A stretch of 5,091 nucleotides of DNA from NCBI GenBank assembly GCA_030622265.1, contig JAUXGG010000165.1, positions 1 to 5,091 of the forward strand, read 5' to 3'. This DNA comes from Candidatus Eiseniibacteriota bacterium. Its GTDB lineage: Bacteria; Arandabacterota; Arandabacteria; Arandabacterales; Arandabacteraceae. The first letter of the stretch is position 1. Each line of letters starts with the position of its first letter. The position numbers and the translations under genes were made by a program. The notes beneath the pieces are model-generated. The model saw only the letters and a program-made list of their open reading frames with translations, ran no database searches and was not told the origin of the DNA. This document shows, piece after piece, positions 1 through 5,091 of the stretch.

Positions 1-123
1 AAGCTTGACCGCGCCCTTCAGACGGGTTTCTTCGCATTCGTGGGAAAGCTCTCCGCCATGTTCGTCAAGCTCATGCTTTCGCTCTTCAACCTCGGCCTCT
101 TCATCTACCTCAGCTGGGCATGA
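1..123 (+). CDS. C-terminal end of an integral membrane protein, possibly DUF456 family (5' end outside window)
   Basis: The first reading frame is open from base 1 to a TGA at 121-123 and gives the last 40 residues of a protein that starts outside the window. The fragment begins KLDRALQTGFF, has a short polar stretch, then a hydrophobic helix of about 22 residues (MFVKLMLSLFNLGLFIYLSW) ending one residue before the stop. By hand count about 33 of 40 codons end in G or C, the same bias as the neighbouring genes, which supports real coding. The pattern of a small, Gly-containing amphipathic stretch followed by a K-containing last transmembrane helix resembles the C-terminus of DUF456 membrane proteins. 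That match is from memory and weak, and any multi-pass membrane protein could end this way. The gene converges on the minus-strand genes to its right. Its final codons overlap an ATG (ATGA at 120-123), but the frame that follows does not look coding. Confidence 0.6.
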   Translation, partial: KLDRALQTGFFAFVGKLSAMFVKLMLSLFNLGLFIYLSWA

Positions 124-200
124 CGCAGCACCTGCGAAGAGACTCTCCGATTCCGCGGCCGGCCCCCGCCTACACCGCGTCAGGATGGCCGTCTGTACGA
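124..200. other. Convergent intergenic gap, no clear terminator
   Basis: This 77-base GC-rich gap separates the stop codons of two convergent genes, where a bidirectional terminator would be expected. The only symmetry I find is CGCGG (154-158) against CCGCG (175-179) with a 16-base loop, plus the 8-base palindrome GGCCGGCC (157-164). Neither is followed by a T-run on either strand, so I do not call a Rho-independent terminator. Confidence 0.5.
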
Positions 201-371
201 TTAGCCCAGGGCCGAGCCCAGGTAGTAAGGCCACACAAGTATGGCCCATACCGCCTTCCCGAAGGACAGGCCGGTGAAGCCGATGGTGAAGAGCCAGCCC
301 AGGAACCACAGTGGGCCAACCAGGCCGGCAACCTCCATCTTGCCTTTGACTACGTTGATGTCAACCGCCAT
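201..371 (-). CDS. Small hydrophobic membrane protein, 56 residues, unknown function
   Basis: The protein reads MAVDINVVKGKMEVAGLVGP and continues as an almost wholly hydrophobic stretch to the C-terminus. It can form two short membrane segments (roughly residues 18-33 and 39-54) joined by a small turn with G and K (GLSFGKA). Aromatic-rich blocks LWFLGWLFTIGF and WAILVWPYYLG look like constrained family motifs rather than random hydrophobic sequence. I chose the ATG at 369-371 because GGAGGAGGA lies 7 bases upstream. A longer frame from a GTG at 414-416 adds 15 polar residues but has no properly spaced ribosome binding site. About 82% of codons end in G or C, as in the large gene. It begins 47 bases after the peptidase stop codon on the same strand, so co-transcription is plausible. 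I cannot assign a function. Small inner-membrane proteins of this style are common in bacterial genomes as uncharacterised entries. It could also act independently of the peptidase. Confidence 0.65.
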   Translation of the reverse strand: MAVDINVVKGKMEVAGLVGPLWFLGWLFTIGFTGLSFGKAVWAILVWPYYLGSALG

Positions 372-378
372 ATGAGCG

Positions 379-387
379 TCCTCCTCC
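379..387 (-). promoter_or_regulatory. Strong Shine-Dalgarno sequence for the small membrane protein
   Basis: Read on the minus strand this is GGAGGAGGA, followed by 7 bases and then the ATG at 371-369. This is near-ideal complementarity and spacing to the 16S rRNA 3' end. It decides the start of the small gene in favour of the ATG over the GTG at 416-414, which has only AGGA directly abutting it. Confidence 0.65.
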
Positions 388-418
388 GCCTGGCTGCCTC
401 GCCGATTCGCCGCCACTC

Positions 419-3400
419 CTACTTCATCAAAACCATGCGCTGGGTGGTGATGAAACCACCGGTTCTTAAGCGGCAGAAGTATATACCGCTCGCCACGGAT
501 CTTCCATCGTTTCCTTTGCCATCCCAGGCGAGTTCATAGTAGCCTGCCGGATATTCACCGTCGGCAAGCACGGCGACTTGCTGGCCGAGCACATTGTACA
601 CCGCAAGGTGGATGTTCTCACTGCGCGCAAGGCCGAACCGCAGGCTGGCCGTACTCGTGAAGGGATTGGGCCAGGCGCTCGCCAGGAAGGTCTCAGCCGG
701 GGAGTCGGGCTGGGTCACCTCGACCCCTGATGTTGGAGGCGGGAACCCTATCCGGAGCCCGCAGGCATTCAGTGTTCCAGCAATGCCGCTCGAAACATCG
801 CGTATCCAGATTACCCAGGTGCCTTCGGCCCACTCACCAACAAAGTCCGCCATCGTGCCCGGGCCATCCGGATCGGTCTCGGAATCGTACCATGTGACTA
901 TGTCATCGGCCGAGCTCCCGGTCCGATTGTGAAGCCTTACCGTCGTGCCTTCAGGCGAGGTGAGATCTATGATGAGGTCACCTTTGTAGCCGTGGGTGAT
1001 GTCTATATAGCAGTCGACCCAGGCAAGTTCGGCATCGGCGTCGACCTCGATATAGACCTTGATACCGGTACTGTCAACATCCGGTATGGAAACCGATGTG
1101 CTGTCCATGTATTCGAAGATGGGGTAGAGCATGAAGTCGACGTTCTCGAGCACGGTTCCGCCGGTGATCTCGATGGTGACGGTGGAGTCGCCGAAGCCGG
1201 CCTTGCTTGCCGTCAAGTCATAGGTAGCATCGTAGAGCCCGTCGATGAAGTAATAGCCCGAAGCATCCGTGGTGTCGGCGAAGCTGCCCGGCGTGGTACT
1301 GACTATGACGCCGTCATAAGTTACCTCACCCGTGAGTTCCACATGGCCGCTAACCGAACCCTCAGGGGGGGACTCTGTCCCCATCAGGTGCTCGATGGTG
1401 TTCTGGAGGAGCTCCTCGCGCGAGGTAAGATCGGTCATGGCCGAGTAGTTGAACGAATAGAAAACAATCTGGGCAGCCCCCGGATCCGGAGTGTCGTCAT
1501 AGACGAGCACGCCGCCCTGCCCGCTGTAGCTGCTCCAGTCATAGACCATCTCGACCCCCGCATGGGGCGTTAGCGCATCCTGGTCGCCATAGCCGGCATA
1601 GCTCACGGCCAGGGTGGCGGGCAGGATGTTGGGATCGGTGGCCACAGGGTGCGACGGGAGATTGAGGGTCAGGTTGCCGGAGGAATCGTGGTGCCAGCTG
1701 GTGATGTGAAGGGTGGTGTCGGCGAAGTTGGAATAACCCGGGTAGCTCGCCGCATCGTAGCCGGTCTCCCCGCCCTCAATCAGGAGCTTGCCGCCACCCG
1801 CGACATACTGGTTGAGGTTGAATCGGTATGATTCCACCGATACGGGTGAGATATCGTCGCCCGAACTCCAGACTATGACATCATAGGCGGTCCAGGTGCC
1901 GGGATCGGTTGCCGCGGAAGTCTCTGTGGTGACATCATATCCGAGATCGACAAGATCCTGGGCGATGGCAGCGGCGGACTTGATGCGTCCTGCTCCGATG
2001 CCGGCTTCGACGTCCATGAACTCGGCGAAACTCACGACCTCACCCCTGGGCCCGTACTTAATATCCGGGACGGTCTTGGCGTCCTTATCGTCAATTACAA
2101 GGAGATTGCCCATGGTGGGGAAGAGCTCGAAGTTGACGATCTCGGTGGCCTCGTCCACCGTGACATAGTTATTCTGGGTGATGTAGTGGTAAGCGCTTAT
2201 TCTCACCACGTAGGTGAAGTACGGAACCGCATCGGTCGAGAAAGCCCCGCCCGCGAGCGAGTCCGATGCTGTCTGGGTAATGAGCGACATGTCGTCGCTG
2301 CGGTAAACCTGGATCGTTGCCGTCAGGGCCTTCCCGGTCCCGTCCTCGGTGACCGTACCCGATATGACGCCACTCGGCGCCGGGGTCATGGCATAGTCGT
2401 AGGTGTTGGCGCCCCACATCACCGTCTTGGAGCCTGCAAAGTCGAGATACCCGAACTTGACGGCATAGATGTCATACGGCCCGACCAGGATAGAGTCGGG
2501 TGCGGCGTAGTCCCCGTTGGCGCCGGTCGTGGCCTCGAAGACCGGTGTCACGGTGGAGGTATCGCTTCCGGCAATGTAGGCCGAGACCAGCACGCCGGGA
2601 AGCGAATCGCCCGAGACTAAATCGGTCACGGTGCCGGTCAGCATTCCGTAGGTTTCAATCACAGAGACCGCATCAATGTAGATCTCATAGCCCGGGTAGG
2701 CCAGGGTCACGGTAACCTCTCCGAGGCTGGTCGGTGTCGCATGGATCACGGCTGAGTCATCCGGTGATGAAACGAACTCATCTATCCCGGATCCCACCGC
2801 GAACATCTCGAGGCCAGTGTGGGAAGTGTGTCCGACTATGGTGCCTTCATAGTAGGGGGTGAGGGCGCCGGTGAGCCCGATGGCATCCACCCTTGCACTC
2901 ACCTCGGGATCCGGAAGCGCGAGAGCGCCCGCGACCACCAGAGGCTCATCGAAGCTGTCATAGGCGTCGCCGATCTTGCGTCCCACAACAGAGAGTTCCT
3001 CTCCATAAGGCGGATCGACCGTGATCACCGCCGTGCCGGTCGCGTCTGTCGTATCCACCAGGGCCGGATCGATTCCCCAGCCGTCTATGGTCACGATGAT
3101 GTTCTCGATGGGAACATAGAGCGTGTCGGTCACGGTGATGGTGATCGCCGTCGGAGTTTCCACCTGGACGGTGTCCGGATCGATCGTTACGAATGCCGGA
3201 ACCACCACCTGGATGGTCTCGGTCAGCGGCGTGTGGTTGTGGCTGGTAACCGTAAGGTCCATCTCGCCCACGATGGTGGGAGGAGGGTCCAGGGTCAGAG
3301 TGATGTCGCCGCTCGCGTTGGTGTACCCGTTTTCATAGACCTCACCCGGCATGTTGAGGCATACCAGGGCGTCGGCCAGGGCCCCGCCCGAATCCTCCAC

Positions 3401-5091
3401 GTGAACGGAGTAAGTGCCGGACCCCAGCGGGCAGACACCCGTATGGGTGGCTGTCATCGCGACCGGGGTGTCGGTCCAGACCTGGAGTGAGGGGTCGCCC
3501 ATCGTGTTATACATCTCGTAATAGCGCTTGGACGAGCCGCCACCGCTATAGTGTTCATAGGTGTACCACTTGCCCTGGTCGGTCATGCCGGAAATCCAGG
3601 TCAAGCCGTCATCGAAGAGCCCCTTGAATACTCCCTTCTCGAGCACGTCATCCTCGTCCCAGTAGGAAGTCACCGACGATGCCCAGAAGACCAGCGCGGC
3701 CTTGTCGGGCTGGCGGATCCAGGTCTCGGAGAAGCACTCGCCGTAGTCGTATTCGCCGGTGATGCACGCATAGCTCTGAACGAAGGGGTACATGTCAAGA
3801 TTGGTGAGTCCCTCAACATCACTCGCGTAGAAACGGGGACCGTCGTCCCAGTAGGTGGTGGCACCATGTCCGGAGAAGACGCCCAGGCACCGCCCGTCAT
3901 TGAACGCGTCTTTCACCTGCTGGGTCGTGGCGCTGTAGGTATAGGTGTAGAGCTTCTCTGAGGTATACCCCGCCGGGTCCAGGTAGTTGGAAATGACGTA
4001 ATTGTGGGTACCCTCGGTGATGGAGTAGTTGTCGGTCGAGGCCATGAAGACAGCTTTCTTGATCCAGTCCGTGCCCGAGAAGAGCTGCTTCTCGTACTCC
4101 ACGGTCCTCTCCACCAGGTTGGCCGCCTGGGCGGGAGTCACCACGGAGAAGCGTCCGACTCCCAGGTCCGGGATATAGTCCGGATCGGTCATGGTCGCAT
4201 AGTAGAGGTCGGTCGCGGGATTATTGGTCTCGGTCCCCACCCAGTTGGGGATATCTGCGACATCGCCCACGAGGAGCACATAACTCGGGGGTACGGTCCA
4301 GTTATCCCAGGCGTCCTTTATGTAGTTTTTGATCGCCGTCGTGGTCGCGCCGCCGGGGATATCGGCGGTTGAAGTGAGCGTGGCCTCATAGCCCTTGCTC
4401 TGCTTCCAGTCCGCCAGGGGCTGCATCTCGGAAACGAAATCAGGATCGCTGATTATGAGATAGCCGATTGGCCACGTGGGGACCGCCTTGGCCGGGGCCC
4501 GGTAATCGAGAAGAGCTTTCGATGCGGCAGCTTCGAAGGAAGGGGAGGCATAGCGATCGATAGTGGCGCGGGTCGCGGCATGGTCGGCTTCAGGTGTTGA
4601 GAGCCTGATCCTCAGGCGGTGAGTGACATCGATGGCGCCCCGGACCGGGAGGTATCTTACGGGAGCAATCTCCACCATGGCGAAACGGTGGCCCCGCATC
4701 TGTCCCACGCTTTCGATGCGTACGGCTTGGGCGGGGTAGGAGTTGGATGACGCATAGAACTCCTGCGACATGACAAACCGCGCGCTCTCCCTTGCACCCC
4801 GGATCTTCTCGACCGGCTCCTGGGCCGGGAATACTCGGGTGTCATAGCCCATCTTGCCGAGGTCATAGCTTGCGGTCTCGATCTCCATGATCTCGATCTG
4901 CGGGTTTGCGCCCTGCGGTATCTCAATGGCGCGGCGGAAGATGGGAAGTGAAGCCTTGCCCGGCGTGACGACTCTCCCGCAGCCCGGAATGTCGAGCATT
5001 GTGAAGTTCCCGTTTTCCGTTTCGGTGCTGCTCAGTGAGAATCCGGCGAACTCGAACTCGAGAACCACCTCATCCGGCCCGTCCGCGATCA
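419..5091 (-). CDS. Secreted gingipain-like cysteine peptidase (family C25) with Rossmann-like module, P-domain and type IX sorting domain; 5' partial
   Basis: This is an extracellular or surface protease predicted to cut proteins with a Cys-His dyad. Residue 1 here is the GTG at 5068. The frame stays open to the window edge, adding IADGPDEV upstream, so the real start and signal peptide lie beyond it. Residues 1-190 resemble the C25 propeptide. Residues 191-530 are the catalytic domain: VLLVGD (264-269), PDLGVGRF (300-307), catalytic His401 in FSGHG, catalytic Cys435 in SYACITG, and closing MGDPSL (523-528). Residues 531-805 are Ig-like beta modules. Residues 808-897 and 900-985 are carboxypeptidase-regulatory-like repeats, and a third copy spans 1236-1316. 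Between them, 988-1232 look like a Rossmann or glutamine-amidotransferase-like fold with no cysteine. Residues 1317-1442 match a proprotein-convertase P-domain. Residues 1456-1549 form a FlgD-like/type IX (type A) sorting domain with PNPF (1467-1470), LGQQVAVL, SGIYF and a basic last residue. The stop is TAG at 419-421. Full-length bacterial gingipain homologues of this multidomain type are usually 1000-1700 residues, so the size fits. No frameshift or internal stop is seen. The family call is firm; the outer domain borders are approximate. Confidence 0.93.
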   Translation of the reverse strand, partial: IADGPDEVVLEFEFAGFSLSSTETENGNFTMLDIPGCGRVVTPGKASLPIFRRAIEIPQGANPQIEIMEIETASYDLGKMGYDTRVFPAQEPVEKIRGARESARFVMSQEFYASSNSYPAQAVRIESVGQMRGHRFAMVEIAPVRYLPVRGAIDVTHRLRIRLSTPEADHAATRATIDRYASPSFEAAASKALLDYRAPAKAVPTWPIGYLIISDPDFVSEMQPLADWKQSKGYEATLTSTADIPGGATTTAIKNYIKDAWDNWTVPPSYVLLVGDVADIPNWVGTETNNPATDLYYATMTDPDYIPDLGVGRFSVVTPAQAANLVERTVEYEKQLFSGTDWIKKAVFMASTDNYSITEGTHNYVISNYLDPAGYTSEKLYTYTYSATTQQVKDAFNDGRCLGVFSGHGATTYWDDGPRFYASDVEGLTNLDMYPFVQSYACITGEYDYGECFSETWIRQPDKAALVFWASSVTSYWDEDDVLEKGVFKGLFDDGLTWISGMTDQGKWYTYEHYSGGGSSKRYYEMYNTMGDPSLQVWTDTPVAMTATHTGVCPLGSGTYSVHVEDSGGALADALVCLNMPGEVYENGYTNASGDITLTLDPPPTIVGEMDLTVTSHNHTPLTETIQVVVPAFVTIDPDTVQVETPTAITITVTDTLYVPIENIIVTIDGWGIDPALVDTTDATGTAVITVDPPYGEELSVVGRKIGDAYDSFDEPLVVAGALALPDPEVSARVDAIGLTGALTPYYEGTIVGHTSHTGLEMFAVGSGIDEFVSSPDDSAVIHATPTSLGEVTVTLAYPGYEIYIDAVSVIETYGMLTGTVTDLVSGDSLPGVLVSAYIAGSDTSTVTPVFEATTGANGDYAAPDSILVGPYDIYAVKFGYLDFAGSKTVMWGANTYDYAMTPAPSGVISGTVTEDGTGKALTATIQVYRSDDMSLITQTASDSLAGGAFSTDAVPYFTYVVRISAYHYITQNNYVTVDEATEIVNFELFPTMGNLLVIDDKDAKTVPDIKYGPRGEVVSFAEFMDVEAGIGAGRIKSAAAIAQDLVDLGYDVTTETSAATDPGTWTAYDVIVWSSGDDISPVSVESYRFNLNQYVAGGGKLLIEGGETGYDAASYPGYSNFADTTLHITSWHHDSSGNLTLNLPSHPVATDPNILPATLAVSYAGYGDQDALTPHAGVEMVYDWSSYSGQGGVLVYDDTPDPGAAQIVFYSFNYSAMTDLTSREELLQNTIEHLMGTESPPEGSVSGHVELTGEVTYDGVIVSTTPGSFADTTDASGYYFIDGLYDATYDLTASKAGFGDSTVTIEITGGTVLENVDFMLYPIFEYMDSTSVSIPDVDSTGIKVYIEVDADAELAWVDCYIDITHGYKGDLIIDLTSPEGTTVRLHNRTGSSADDIVTWYDSETDPDGPGTMADFVGEWAEGTWVIWIRDVSSGIAGTLNACGLRIGFPPPTSGVEVTQPDSPAETFLASAWPNPFTSTASLRFGLARSENIHLAVYNVLGQQVAVLADGEYPAGYYELAWDGKGNDGRSVASGIYFCRLRTGGFITTQRMVLMK

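Noticed and set aside
154..179. Inverted repeat CGCGG/CCGCG as a possible convergent terminator
   Set aside because: The stem is only 5 base pairs with a 16-base loop and there is no T-run on either side; symmetry this short is expected by chance in GC-rich DNA.
5..277. Plus-strand Ser-rich frame of 90 codons at the left edge
   Set aside because: It is a frame-shifted shadow of the real membrane-protein fragment at 1-123; the Ser runs come from reading TTC/CTC codons out of frame.
372..416. N-terminal extension of the small membrane protein to the GTG at 416
   Set aside because: AGGA directly abuts the GTG with no spacer, while the ATG at 371 has GGAGGAGGA 7 bases upstream. The 15 added residues include the translated ribosome binding site itself.
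120..539. Plus-strand frame of 139 codons whose ATG overlaps the stop of the left-edge gene (ATGA)
   Set aside because: The stop-start overlap is suggestive, but the frame runs antisense through the small membrane gene and into the peptidase sorting domain, and its product is a low-order Pro/Arg/Ala-rich sequence without motif or membrane segment.
929..1573. Open plus-strand frame of 214 codons antisense to the peptidase gene
   Set aside because: It lies wholly opposite the P-domain and Rossmann-like coding region, whose protein is clearly conserved. Long antisense frames are expected where third codon positions are mostly G or C. The translation shows no recognisable domain.
2819..3490. Open plus-strand frame of 223 codons antisense to the Ig-like modules
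   Set aside because: The His-, Arg- and Gly-rich translation looks like a mirror of the sense codon bias, with no domain or hydrophobic pattern.
4657..4926. Minus-strand Arg-rich frame of 89 codons overlapping the propeptide region
   Set aside because: It shares the strand of the peptidase gene but in another frame; the Arg/Ser-rich product is the usual out-of-frame reading of GC-rich coding DNA.

Overview
The window is dominated by one long minus-strand gene that fills about 92% of it (419 to the right edge). It encodes a very large secreted cysteine peptidase of the gingipain family (peptidase family C25). The protein carries a propeptide-like N-terminus, a catalytic domain with both catalytic residues in place, a string of beta-sandwich adhesion and spacer modules, a Rossmann-like module, a proprotein-convertase P-domain, and a C-terminal domain of the type IX secretion (Por) sorting class. 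The gene is cut by the window's right edge, so its true start and signal peptide are not visible.

Layout from left to right: 1-123 (+) is the 3' end of a gene for an integral membrane protein. 124-200 is a short convergent intergenic gap with no convincing terminator. 201-371 (-) is a 56-residue hydrophobic small-protein gene with a strong Shine-Dalgarno sequence. 372-418 is a 47-base spacer holding that ribosome binding site. 419-5091 (-) is the C25 peptidase. The peptidase gene and the small gene lie on the same strand 47 bases apart and may be co-transcribed, with the promoter outside the window. The left-hand membrane gene converges on them.

The sequence is GC-rich with a strong preference for G or C at third codon positions in all three genes. 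A C25 peptidase with carboxypeptidase-regulatory-like repeats and a PNPF...GQ.V...SGIYF...-type tail is typical of bacteria of the FCB superphylum. The high GC points to an uncultivated lineage (for example Eisenbacteria, Krumholzibacteriota, Zixibacteria or relatives) rather than to Porphyromonas. The lineage is inference from protein style only.

I see no RNA genes, CRISPR array, insertion sequence or phage feature. The peptidase probably acts outside the cell or on its surface, degrading protein after export by a type IX system. The functions of the two membrane proteins are unknown, and nothing ties them mechanistically to the peptidase. The points most worth following are the predicted basic-residue specificity of the peptidase, its unusual domain chain, and the small membrane protein.
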